Assembly (NCBI GenBank): GCA_900550055.1
Contig: URQU01000050.1
Coordinates: 1-11,917 of the forward strand
DNA from: an uncultured Coriobacteriaceae bacterium
GTDB taxonomy: Bacteria; Actinomycetota; Coriobacteriia; Coriobacteriales; Eggerthellaceae
Length of the DNA: 11,917 nucleotides
Direction of reading: 5' to 3'
The position numbers and the translations under genes are program-made. Below are positions 1 through 6,621 of the stretch, one piece after another (positions within the stretch are counted from its first letter, which is position 1; each line of letters starts with the position of its first letter). Below the pieces are notes generated by a model, which saw nothing but the letters and a program-made list of their open reading frames with translations, was not told where the DNA came from and ran no database searches.

Positions 1-1
1 G

Positions 2-361
2 ACTTACGCTGCCGCCACGGCGCCTTCCCCGAAGATCAACGTGAACGGCATGTGGTTCCAGAACAACGGCCTGAGCGCAAAGGTGGGCGAGAAAGTCGCT
101 CTTACAGGTGCCTGCACCTCTTGGAGCAAGATAGTCGGCGAACTGGACACCATTCGCTTTAGCTTCGATCTGGGCCAGACCTGGCAGGAATACAAGGTGA
201 CCAGTGAGGTGCCCAACTTTGATCCCTACCAGTGGGTCAACTACACGTTGGACTGGACGCCGTCTGCACCGGGCAAATATCAAGTAAAGCTGGACGCCAT
301 AGACACCGAAGGCAACCACATCCCCAACCCCGTCACGCTGTTCGTGAACGTCGAGGAATAG
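2..361 (+). CDS. Molybdopterin-dependent oxidoreductase, sulfite-oxidase family, C-terminal part (5' end outside window)
   Basis: The reading frame is open from the left edge and gives the last 119 residues. They read as the immunoglobulin-like Mo-co dimerisation domain that ends sulfite-oxidase-family enzymes: the pattern SFDLGQTWQEYKV (compare the family's S.DGG.TW..A), then WVNYTLDWTP, then PGKYQVKLDAIDTEGN. The catalytic Mo-binding domain with its cysteine ligand would lie upstream and is not visible, so the substrate cannot be stated. Bacterial relatives are exported and oxidise or reduce small sulfur compounds or other oxo-substrates. The stop is followed 19 bases later by the start of a secreted Cys-rich protein on the same strand, which suggests one transcript. 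Membership of the family is fairly sure; the exact enzyme is not known. Confidence 0.7.
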   Translation, partial: TYAAATAPSPKINVNGMWFQNNGLSAKVGEKVALTGACTSWSKIVGELDTIRFSFDLGQTWQEYKVTSEVPNFDPYQWVNYTLDWTPSAPGKYQVKLDAIDTEGNHIPNPVTLFVNVEE

Positions 362-380
362 AAAGGGACGGTGACATTCC

Positions 381-875
381 ATGAAATCTCAGACTGTTAA
401 GACCATCGGCGGCGTGATGAGCGCGGTGGCCCTCATCTCCGGAGGCGCCGGCGTAGCCCAGGCCGCTACCATCGAGCCTGCGGCAGCCGCTCCGGCATCT
501 GCGACCACCCTGGCTGCCGCAGACGCCGCAGACACCGAGGCCCCGGCGCGCGCCGTGGAGGGAACCTTTAGCTACACGCAGGACGCCGTGTCCTCCAACG
601 CCGAGATAAGCGGCGTTTTCTGCAAGGCGGCCGCCACGCTGTGCGCGTCGCTGCCCACGTACGGCTGCGAGGCCGTCAAGGCCGCGGCCGTCACCGTGGC
701 GGGCCCCAACGCCTCGTTCACGACCACCGTGGACGAGCTGGCCGGCGAGGAGGAAGCGACCTCCTACGTGATGGCCTGCTCCTGCGCTACCAACGTTGCC
801 GGCGGCGGCGCCATCGCCAACGCCGAGGTCGAGGGCGTCTCTCTGGAAACCCTCGTTCAGATGGCCTGCGCCTAG
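381..875 (+). CDS. Small secreted protein with six cysteines, cotranscribed with the molybdenum enzyme
   Basis: The protein has 164 residues and I do not recognise its family. It starts with a Sec-type signal peptide: Lys2 and Lys7, a hydrophobic core at about 9-22, and a probable signal peptidase I site AQA/AT near residue 28. There is no lipobox and no twin arginine. Residues 29-60 are an Ala/Pro-rich linker. The folded part, about 60-164, has all six cysteines: Cys81, Cys88, Cys96, Cys133, Cys135 and Cys163, including a Cys-X-Cys. There is no CxxCH heme motif. The cysteines could form three disulfides or bind a metal. A purine-rich ribosome-binding site (AAAGGGA, 362-368) precedes the ATG. 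Its place directly after a sulfite-oxidase-like gene and before a terminator makes a partner, chaperone or electron-transfer role possible, but this is inference. Confidence 0.7.
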   Translation: MKSQTVKTIGGVMSAVALISGGAGVAQAATIEPAAAAPASATTLAAADAADTEAPARAVEGTFSYTQDAVSSNAEISGVFCKAAATLCASLPTYGCEAVKAAAVTVAGPNASFTTTVDELAGEEEATSYVMACSCATNVAGGGAIANAEVEGVSLETLVQMACA

Positions 876-887
876 GCCGTCATCGCC

Positions 888-923
888 CGCATCCAGGCCA
901 TCGCCCGCGACACCCTGGATGCG
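888..923. other. 10-bp inverted repeat just after the Cys-rich gene
   Basis: CGCATCCAGG at 888-897 and its exact complement CCTGGATGCG at 914-923 can form a stem with a 16-base loop. Part of the sequence (CATCGCCCGC at 881-890 and 899-908) is also directly duplicated. It lies between the stop codon at 875 and the terminator at 935-970. It may protect the 3' end of the mRNA; no function is shown. Confidence 0.35.
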
Positions 924-934
924 GAAACCTCATC

Positions 935-970
935 GGCCTCGCAAGCCCTCGTGTTTGCGGGGCCTTTCTC
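935..970 (+). terminator. Rho-independent terminator of the molybdenum enzyme / Cys-rich protein unit
   Basis: GGCCTCGCAA (935-944) pairs with TTGCGGGGCC (955-964) over ten base pairs with one G-U wobble and a 10-base loop, and is followed by TTTCTC. It lies 59 bases after the stop codon of the upstream gene. Confidence 0.75.
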
Positions 971-1008
971 ATATCCCCTTGGTTCTCAGACTCTTGAGAC
1001 ACCGCCCC

Positions 1009-1209
1009 CGGAAATAGACAGGAATTTTGAGCGGCAAAGCAGCATCTTTCGGAAATAGATGGGAGTTTAGAGCGCTGAAGCGACCCTCCCCGGAAACAGT
1101 TACGAGTTTAGAGCGTCATTTTAGGCACAATGCAGCTCTTTCGTGCTCGAAACTCGCATCTATTTCCGAATCCAGCGCTCTCGGCGCTCGAAACTTCCAT
1201 CTATTTCCG
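1009..1209. repeat. Five-copy 25-bp repeat array with 41-bp period and mirror symmetry
   Basis: The unit runs from CGGAAATAG to (G)AGTTT-GAGCG. Forward copies are at 1009-1033, 1050-1074 and 1091-1115. Inverted copies are at 1144-1168 and 1185-1209. Neighbours in the same orientation start exactly 41 bases apart, with 16-base unrelated or weakly related spacers. The pairs 1050-1074/1185-1209 and 1091-1115/1144-1168 have the same centre (1129.5), and each pair resembles itself more than the other. Transcribed RNA from either strand could fold into a long hairpin with a 28-base loop (1116-1143). The spacers are too short for CRISPR and no cas gene is near. The rest of the 554-base gap 876-1429 holds the two terminators; I see nothing in 1210-1353. 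Confidence 0.85.
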
Positions 1210-1353
1210 AAATTAGTGCTTTTTGCATCCAAGGCCTCCTCTGCTTTCAGAAGCCTCCTTGCATGCAGCCATGCCAAAGCTAGCGAGAAATCGAAGTGCT
1301 TCCAGTGAGCTCACAGGCCAGTCCCGTTGAAGCAGATCAAGCCGCAATTGCAG

Positions 1354-1386
1354 CAAAAAGGCCGGCCCCTTGCGGGAGCCGGCCTT
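1354..1386 (-). terminator. Strong rho-independent terminator after rplW
   Basis: AAGGCCGGC (1358-1366) and GCCGGCCTT (1378-1386) form a perfect 9-bp GC-rich stem with an 11-base loop. Read on the - strand, the stem is followed by a T run (complement of the A run 1355-1359). It sits 44 bases beyond the rplW stop codon and ends the ribosomal operon. Confidence 0.85.
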
Positions 1387-1429
1387 GGTTTCTCGGGCTT
1401 TCGGCCCTTGGCGCGATGAGCGCTTGAAG

Positions 1430-1717
1430 CTAGGAAGCGAAGATCTCGATGGTCTCGCCCTCGGCCAGGGTGACCATGGCCTTCTTCCAGGTGCGGGTGC
1501 GACCCTCCTGGTAGCGAACGCGCTTCGGCTTCGACTTCACATTCAGGGTGTTCACCTTGACCACCTTCACGTTGAAGATAGCCTCGATAGCCTGACGAAT
1601 CTCAACCTTGTTGGCGTCCTTGGCCACCTCGAAGGTGTAGACGTTGTTCTCCATAGCGTCGTAGCTGTGCTCCGTGATGACGGGGCGGATGATGACGTCG
1701 CGGGGATCCTTCTCCAT
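1430..1717 (-). CDS. rplW: 50S ribosomal protein L23
   Basis: L23 sits at the exit of the peptide tunnel of the large subunit, binds 23S rRNA, and docks trigger factor and the signal recognition particle. The 95 residues match the usual length. The start DPRDVIIRPVITEHS, the central FEVAKDANKVEIRQAIE, and KVVKVNTLNVKSKPKR followed by a basic loop are typical. The ATG overlaps the rplD stop by one base (TAATG), so translation is coupled. A ribosome-binding site GGAGG lies ten bases upstream, inside rplD. What is unusual is the downstream side: a terminator and non-coding DNA instead of rplB. Confidence 0.97.
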   Translation of the reverse strand: MEKDPRDVIIRPVITEHSYDAMENNVYTFEVAKDANKVEIRQAIEAIFNVKVVKVNTLNVKSKPKRVRYQEGRTRTWKKAMVTLAEGETIEIFAS

Positions 1718-2343
1718 TATGCAAGCACCTCCTCAATGCGGGCCAGGCACGGCTCGGCGATAACGAGGGCCTTGTTGTCGACCAGCTCGTAGGTGTTGAT
1801 GTCGCCCACCGGCAGAATGTTCACCTCGGGGATGTTGCGGAAGGAGAGGAAGGCCTCGATGTCCTCGTTGCCGATGACCACGCAGATGCGCTTGCCCTCC
1901 AGCCCCAGCGCCTTGATGAGCGCCACGGCGTCCTTGGTGCAGGGCTTCTCGAAGTCCATGTCCTTCACGATGTAGAGCTCGCCGTCGGCCAGCTTGCCGG
2001 AGAGAGCCGAGCGCATGGCCAGCTTGATCTCCTTCTTGTTGACCTTCTGGTCGTAGCTGCGGGTGTGGGGGCCGAACACGGTACCGCCGCCGGCCCACTG
2101 AGGGGCGCGGATGGTGCCCTGACGGGCACGGCCGGTGCCCTTCTGGCGCCACGGCTTCTTGCCGCCGCCGCGAACCATGCCGCGGGTGCGCGTGTTGGCG
2201 GTGCCCTGGCGCCAGGATGCCTGCTGCGCCTTCACGGTGCGATGCATCACAGGCACGTTCGGCTCGATGGCGAACACGGCGTCGGAAAGCTCGACCGTGC
2301 CGGCGGCAGCGCCCTTCACGTCCTTAATCTCAATAGTTGCCAT
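1717..2343 (-). CDS. rplD: 50S ribosomal protein L4
   Basis: L4 is an early-assembly 23S rRNA-binding protein whose long loop lines the exit tunnel near the macrolide site. In some bacteria it also represses the S10 operon. The 208 residues are the normal length. The tunnel loop is seen at about residues 54-76 with GGGKKPWRQKGTGRARQG, followed by PQWAGGGTVFGPHTRSY. The C-terminal Rossmann-like half ends in EPCLARIEEVLA. No insertion or deletion is evident in the loop where macrolide-resistance changes occur. The ribosome-binding site AAGGAG lies 11 bases before the ATG, a slightly long spacing. The gap to rplC is 34 bases. Confidence 0.97.
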   Translation of the reverse strand: MATIEIKDVKGAAAGTVELSDAVFAIEPNVPVMHRTVKAQQASWRQGTANTRTRGMVRGGGKKPWRQKGTGRARQGTIRAPQWAGGGTVFGPHTRSYDQKVNKKEIKLAMRSALSGKLADGELYIVKDMDFEKPCTKDAVALIKALGLEGKRICVVIGNEDIEAFLSFRNIPEVNILPVGDINTYELVDNKALVIAEPCLARIEEVLA

Positions 2344-2377
2344 AGTTGCTGTAACTCCTTGTTACCGATCGTTCCAA

Positions 2378-2998
2378 TTAAGCCATGCGGACGCGGACGA
2401 TGCCGTTCTTGCCGCCGGGCACCGCACCCTTGACCAGGATGAGGTTCTGCTCCTCGTCAATGCGAACAACCTCGAGGTTCTTCACGGTGACGGTGTCGCA
2501 GCCCATGTGGCCAGGCAGGCGCAGGCCCTTGAACACGCGGGACGGCGTGGCGCACTGGCCCACGGAACCGGGGGCGCGATGGAAGTGCGCGCCGTGGCCG
2601 CCCGGGCCGCCGCGGAAGCCGTAGCGCTTCATGACGCCGGCAAAGCCCTTGCCCTTGGACGTGCCGGTCACGTCGACCTTCTTCACGTCGGCGAAGGCCG
2701 CGACGGTCTGCTCGTCGCCCACCTTGTACTCGCCGGCGTTCTCGACGCGAACCTCGCGCAGGTAGCGCTTCGGCTCGGCGCCCTGGGCGTCGAAGTGGCC
2801 CTGCATGGGCTTGTTCACGCGACGGGGCTTGATGTAGCCGAAGCCCATCTGCACGGCCTCATAGCCGTCGGTATCCACGGTCTTCACCTGGCACACGGTG
2901 TTCGGCTCGGCCTGGATAACGGTGACCGGGACGATGCGGTCCTGGTCGTCGAAGATCTGGGTCATGCCGATCTTCTTGCCATAGATAGCGTTAATCAT
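2378..2998 (-). CDS. rplC: 50S ribosomal protein L3
   Basis: L3 starts 50S assembly and its central extension reaches the peptidyl-transferase centre. The N-terminus MINAIYGKKIGMTQIF and the extension around FAGVMKRYGFRGGPGGHG through HFHRAPGSVGQCATPSRVF are family hallmarks. I place the start at the ATG at 2998 (206 residues) and not at the in-frame TTG two codons earlier (3004). The strong GGAGG at 3010-3006 is seven bases from the ATG but only one base from the TTG. The gene begins 12 bases after the rpsJ stop, in the usual rpsJ-rplC-rplD-rplW order. Confidence 0.97.
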   Translation of the reverse strand: MINAIYGKKIGMTQIFDDQDRIVPVTVIQAEPNTVCQVKTVDTDGYEAVQMGFGYIKPRRVNKPMQGHFDAQGAEPKRYLREVRVENAGEYKVGDEQTVAAFADVKKVDVTGTSKGKGFAGVMKRYGFRGGPGGHGAHFHRAPGSVGQCATPSRVFKGLRLPGHMGCDTVTVKNLEVVRIDEEQNLILVKGAVPGGKNGIVRVRMA

Positions 2999-3010
2999 GC
3001 CCAAACCTCC

Positions 3011-3319
3011 TTACAGCTTGATCTCGATGTCAACGCCAGCGGGGAGATCGAGACGCATCAGGGAGTCGACCGTGTTGGGGGTCGGCTCCAGGATGTCGAT
3101 CAGGCGCTTGTGGGTGCGCATCTCGAACTGCTCGCGGGAGTCCTTGTTCACATGGGGCCCACGGATGACGCAGTACAGGTTGCGCTCCGTCGGCAGCGGA
3201 ATAGGACCGGAAACCTTGGCACCCGTCTTCTGGGCGGTATCGACGATGAGGCGCGTGGACTGATCCACGATCTCATGATCGTATCCCTTGAGGCGGATGC
3301 GAATCTTCTGATTAGCCAC
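3011..3319 (-). CDS. rpsJ: 30S ribosomal protein S10 (also transcription antitermination factor NusE)
   Basis: S10 is part of the 30S head and also acts as NusE with NusB in antitermination and with NusG in coupling. The sequence (V/M)ANQKIRIRLKGYDHE and the later HVNKDSREQFEMRTHKR are typical. I choose the GTG at 3319, giving 102 residues. The GGAGG at 3332-3328 is eight bases from this GTG but only two from the ATG at 3325. The family's usual start is also M-(A/Q)-x-Q-(K/R)-IRIRLK. The gene follows fusA by 37 bases, with no tuf between them. Confidence 0.96.
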   Translation of the reverse strand: MANQKIRIRLKGYDHEIVDQSTRLIVDTAQKTGAKVSGPIPLPTERNLYCVIRGPHVNKDSREQFEMRTHKRLIDILEPTPNTVDSLMRLDLPAGVDIEIKL

Positions 3320-3356
3320 TTTCATTTCCTCCGTTAAGCTTTCGGACGTTCAACGC

Positions 3357-5462
3357 TTAAGCGTTGCCGCCGGCCTTGCTGATAATCTCTGCAGCGACGT
3401 TCTTGGGAACCGGCTCGTAAGAGTCGAACTGCATGGTGTAGGTTGCGCGACCCTGCGTACCGGAGCGCAGATCGGTAGCGTAGCCGAACATCATGCCCAA
3501 CGGCACCTTCGCGGAGATGGCGACGGAACCGGTGCGCTGCTCCTGGCCCTGGATCATGCCACGGCGAGACGGGATGTCGCCCATGACGAAGCCCGTGTAC
3601 TCCTCCGGGGTCTCGACCTCGACGGCCATGACAGGCTCGAGGATGACCGGGTCGGACTTGCGCAGAGCTTCCTTGATGGCCATGGAACCGGCAACCTTGA
3701 AGGCAGCTTCCGAAGAGTCGACGTCGTGGTAGGAACCGTCGATGAGCTCGACGCGCACGTCCTCGACGGGGTAACCGGCCAGAACACCCGTGTTGAGGGC
3801 TTCCTGGATACCCTTGTCGATGGAAGGAATGTATTCCTTCGGCACGACGCCGCCGACGATCTTGTTCTCGAACTCGTAGCCCTTGCCCGGCTCCTGCGGG
3901 TACATGTTGATGACCGCATGGCCGTACTGGCCGCGACCACCGGACTGGCGGACGAACTTGCCCTCGGCGGAGAGGACCTCGTGGCCCGGACGCTCGCGGT
4001 AGGCAACCTGCGGCTTGCCGACGTTGGCCTCGACCTTGAACTCGCGCATCAGGCGGTCGACGATGATCTCGAGGTGCAGCTCGCCCATGCCGGCGATGAT
4101 GGTCTGGCCGGTCTCATGGTTGGTGGACACGCGGAACGTCGGGTCCTCCTCGGCCAGCTTCTGCAGCGCGATCTCCATCTTGGTCTGGTCAGCCTTGGTC
4201 TTCGGCTCGACGGCGATGTCGATAACCGGGTCGGCGAACTCCATGGACTCCAGGATGATCGGAGCGTTGTCGTCGCACAGGGTGTCACCGGTGGTGGTGT
4301 TCTTCAGGCCGACAACGGCGACGATGTCGCCAGCGGAGCAGGAGTCGATGTCGACGCGCTGGTTGGAGTGCATCTGCAGCAGACGGCCGACGCGCTCCTT
4401 CTTGTCCTTCGTAGCGTTGGTCACGTAGGAACCGGCTTCAAGGGAGCCCGAGTACACGCGCAGGTAGGTCAGCTTACCCACGAACGGGTCGGTCATGATC
4501 TTGAACGCCAGGGCGCTGAACGGGGCCTTCGGGTCGGAAGGACGCTCGTCCTCCTCGCCGGTGCCGGGCGTGGTGCCCTTGATGGCGGGAACGTCGACGG
4601 GAGCCGGCAGGTAGTCGACGACGGCGTCGAGCAGCTCCTGGACGCCCTTGTTCTTGTAGGCGGAGCCCACGAACACGGGGTTGATCTTGCAGGAGATGAC
4701 GCCCTTGCGCAGAGCGGCCTTCAGCTCCTCGACGGAGACTTCCTCCTCCATGAGGACCTTCTCCATGAGCTCGTCGTCGCAGTCGGCGGCAGCTTCGACC
4801 AGCTCCTGGTGAGCCAGCTCGGCCTCGTCGGCGAACTCGGCGGGGATGGCGTCCATGGGCTCGGGGTAGGTCATGCCCTTGTCGTCGGCCTTGAAGTCCC
4901 ATGCGGTCATGGTGACCAGGTCGATGACGCCCCAGAAGTTGTCCTCGGCGCCCATGGGCAGCTGAGCGGCGACGGCGTTGGCATGCAGGCGATCCTTCAT
5001 GGTCTGGATAGCATGCTCGAAGTCTGCGCCGACGCGGTCGTACTTGTTGATGAACGCGATGCGCGGCACGCCGTAGTTCTCGGCCTGACGCCACACGGTC
5101 TCGGACTGCGGCTGCACGCCTGCAACGGCGTCGAAGACGGCGACGGTGCCGTCGAGGACGCGCAGGGAGCGCTCGACCTCGGCGGTGAAGTCCACGTGGC
5201 CGGGGGTGTCGATGATCTGGAAGCGGTACGTCTCGTCGTCCTTCTTCCAGAAGCACGTGGTGGCGGCGGCGGTAATGGTTACGCCGCGCTCCTGCTCCTG
5301 AACCATCCAGTCCATGGTAGCGGCGCCGTCGTGCACCTCGCCGATCTTGTGCGTCTTGCCCGTGTAGTACAGGATGCGCTCGGTAGTGGTGGTCTTACCG
5401 GCATCGATGTGGGCCATGATGCCGAAGTTACGCGTGAGTTTCAGATCATTAGCTTTAGCCAT
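3357..5462 (-). CDS. fusA: Elongation factor G
   Basis: This GTPase drives translocation on the ribosome and, with ribosome recycling factor, splits post-termination ribosomes. It is cytoplasmic. The 701 residues are full length. The GTPase motifs are G1 AHIDAGKT (17-24), G2 RGVTI (59-63), G3 DTPGH (85-89) and G4 NKYD (139-142). Domain II follows at about 310-400, domain III near 410-480 (ALQKLAEEDPTFRV), domain IV near 485-605 (YRERPGHE, GGRGQYGHAV) and domain V at the C-terminus (GYATDLRSGTQGRATYTMQF). The G4 motif has Tyr where EF-G usually has Met (NKMD), which keeps the invariant N, K and D. The gene lies 13 bases after rpsG, and no strong ribosome-binding site is seen, so coupling to rpsG translation is likely. 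Confidence 0.98.
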   Translation of the reverse strand: MAKANDLKLTRNFGIMAHIDAGKTTTTERILYYTGKTHKIGEVHDGAATMDWMVQEQERGVTITAAATTCFWKKDDETYRFQIIDTPGHVDFTAEVERSLRVLDGTVAVFDAVAGVQPQSETVWRQAENYGVPRIAFINKYDRVGADFEHAIQTMKDRLHANAVAAQLPMGAEDNFWGVIDLVTMTAWDFKADDKGMTYPEPMDAIPAEFADEAELAHQELVEAAADCDDELMEKVLMEEEVSVEELKAALRKGVISCKINPVFVGSAYKNKGVQELLDAVVDYLPAPVDVPAIKGTTPGTGEEDERPSDPKAPFSALAFKIMTDPFVGKLTYLRVYSGSLEAGSYVTNATKDKKERVGRLLQMHSNQRVDIDSCSAGDIVAVVGLKNTTTGDTLCDDNAPIILESMEFADPVIDIAVEPKTKADQTKMEIALQKLAEEDPTFRVSTNHETGQTIIAGMGELHLEIIVDRLMREFKVEANVGKPQVAYRERPGHEVLSAEGKFVRQSGGRGQYGHAVINMYPQEPGKGYEFENKIVGGVVPKEYIPSIDKGIQEALNTGVLAGYPVEDVRVELIDGSYHDVDSSEAAFKVAGSMAIKEALRKSDPVILEPVMAVEVETPEEYTGFVMGDIPSRRGMIQGQEQRTGSVAISAKVPLGMMFGYATDLRSGTQGRATYTMQFDSYEPVPKNVAAEIISKAGGNA

Positions 5463-5475
5463 GTTAGGTCACGCC

Positions 5476-5946
5476 CTAGAAGCGGTAGTGCGAGAACGCA
5501 CGGTTGGACTCGGCCATCTTGTACAGGTCCTCGCGCTTCTTCACGGAGGCACCGGTGTTCTCGGCGGCGTCCATGATCTCGGCGGCCAGGCGCTGCTTCA
5601 TCGTGTGCTCCTTGCGCTTACGGGAGAAGTCCACGATCCAGCGGATGGCCAGCGTGGTGGCGCGGCGGGAGTTGACCTCCATGGGCACCTGGTAGGTGGC
5701 GCCGCCGACACGCTTCGGCTTGACCTCGAGGGTGGGGCGGACGTTGTCCATGGCCTTCTTGAAGATAGCCAGCGGATCCTCGCCCGTCTTGGCCTGGACC
5801 AGCTCGAAAGCACCGTAGACGATGCCCTCGGCGGTGGACTTCTTGCCGTCCAGCAGGATCTTGTTGATCAACTGGGTGACAAGGCGGTTGTTGTAGACGG
5901 CGTCCGGCTGAACTTCACGACGGACTGCTGCTGCACGACGCGGCAT
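5476..5946 (-). CDS. rpsG: 30S ribosomal protein S7
   Basis: S7 nucleates assembly of the 30S head, binds the 3' domain of 16S rRNA and lies at the exit site. In E. coli it represses its own operon by binding the rpsL-rpsG spacer. The 156 residues are standard length. Typical stretches are MPRRAAAVRREVQPDAVYNN, LINKILLDGKKSTAE, NVRPTLEVKPKRVGGATYQV and the end KMAESNRAFSHYRF. The AAGGAG ribosome-binding site has six bases to the ATG. It stands between rpsL (120 bases upstream) and fusA (13 bases downstream). Confidence 0.98.
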   Translation of the reverse strand: MPRRAAAVRREVQPDAVYNNRLVTQLINKILLDGKKSTAEGIVYGAFELVQAKTGEDPLAIFKKAMDNVRPTLEVKPKRVGGATYQVPMEVNSRRATTLAIRWIVDFSRKRKEHTMKQRLAAEIMDAAENTGASVKKREDLYKMAESNRAFSHYRF

Positions 5947-6066
5947 GTAAAACTCCTTCTGATTCCTGCGCGCTTCGGGGAAGCTTTCTCCTTCCCATTA
6001 GGTTGCCGCCTTCCCGACCCTTTCGGGAGAGGCGCTTTCATGCAACCCGCGCGGCTTAGCGGTTAC
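5947..6066 (-). promoter_or_regulatory. Structured rpsL-rpsG spacer with two hairpins, possible S7 control site
   Basis: This 120-base spacer is much longer than the other gaps of the operon. On the - strand TCCCGA-AAGGG-TCGGGA (6028-6012) forms one hairpin and GCTTC-CCC-GAAGC (5984-5972) forms a second, the latter about 20 bases before the rpsG ribosome-binding site. Neither is followed by a T run, so they are not terminators. In E. coli the S7 repressor binds the same spacer. A similar role here is inference. Confidence 0.4.
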
Positions 6067-6438
6067 TTATTTCGGGCGCTTGGCACCGTAGCGGCTGCGA
6101 GCCTGCTTGCGGTTGTCCACGGCGGCGCAGTCCAGCGCGGCGCGGATGACCTTGTAGCGCACACCGGGGAGGTCCTTAACACGACCGCCGCGGATGAGCA
6201 CCATGGAGTGCTCCTGCAGGTTGTGGCCGATGCCGGGGATGTAGGCCGTGACCTCCATGCCGTTGACCAGGCGCACACGGCAGACCTTACGCAGTGCCGA
6301 GTTCGGCTTCTTGGGGGTGGTGGTGTACACGCGGGTGCACACGCCACGCTTCTGCGGGTTGCCCTTCAGAGCCGGCGTCTTCTTCTTGTCGACCGACTTC
6401 TTGCGGCCCTTGCGGACCAGCTGGTTGATGGTAGGCAA
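6067..6438 (-). CDS. rpsL: 30S ribosomal protein S12
   Basis: S12 lies in the decoding centre and monitors codon-anticodon pairing. The 123 residues carry the near-invariant RGVCTRVYTTTPKKPNSALR and GHNLQEHSMVLIRGGRVKDL. Lys43 and Lys88, the sites of classic streptomycin-resistance changes, are both the sensitive-type lysine. The start codon is TTG (6438-6436). It is fixed by the conserved N-terminus (M)PTINQLVRKGR and by an AAGGAG site with six bases of spacing, and there is no upstream in-frame ATG that fits better. It is the first gene of the operon, behind a leader of about 120 bases and two promoters. Confidence 0.98.
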   Translation of the reverse strand: MPTINQLVRKGRKKSVDKKKTPALKGNPQKRGVCTRVYTTTPKKPNSALRKVCRVRLVNGMEVTAYIPGIGHNLQEHSMVLIRGGRVKDLPGVRYKVIRAALDCAAVDNRKQARSRYGAKRPK

Positions 6439-6463
6439 AATCTTCTCCTTCTGTATTTGCCTC

Positions 6464-6487
6464 CGGCGGTGTACGAGACCACCGCCG
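6464..6487 (-). promoter_or_regulatory. GC-rich hairpin in the rpsL leader
   Basis: CGGCGGT (6464-6470) and ACCGCCG (6481-6487) form a 7-bp stem with a 10-base loop in the 5' untranslated RNA, ending about 13 bases before the rpsL ribosome-binding site. There is no T run. It may influence mRNA stability or translation of rpsL. Confidence 0.4.
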
Positions 6488-6563
6488 CATTACTCGTGGG
6501 TTTCCAAGTGCGTTCAGCTGATACGCACACGAAAACCCTGCCCCATACGGAGCGCGAGTTGGA

Positions 6564-6592
6564 ACTTTATCACCGGGTATAGGGGCTGTCAA
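6564..6592 (-). promoter_or_regulatory. Proximal promoter of the rpsL operon
   Basis: On the - strand a perfect -35 box TTGACA (6592-6587) is followed after 17 bp by the -10 box TAAAGT (6569-6564). The start point would be near 6557, giving a leader of roughly 120 bases before rpsL. Confidence 0.7.
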
Positions 6593-6621
6593 ACGCCACG
6601 CACCCGGGTGTGTCTATTGCT

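Noticed and set aside
1009..1209. CRISPR array
   Set aside because: Spacers are only 16 bases, two of five copies are inverted, and no cas genes are in the window.
1027..1308. 93-codon open frame over the repeat array
   Set aside because: It is made of the repeats and spacer, with no start signal and no similarity to a known protein.
2135..3337. Open frame of 400 codons on the + strand opposite rplD, rplC and rpsJ
   Set aside because: It spans three clear ribosomal genes and their spacers on the other strand. It has biased composition and no motif.
3726..5576. Open frame of 616 codons on the + strand opposite fusA
   Set aside because: It is the antisense shadow of fusA, produced by high-GC third positions. 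It is rich in Leu/Val/Asp/Gly/His runs with no domain and no ribosome-binding site.
5374..6582. Open frame of 402 codons on the + strand opposite rpsG and rpsL
   Set aside because: It crosses the fusA start, both ribosomal genes, the structured spacer and the rpsL promoter; composition is that of an antisense shadow.
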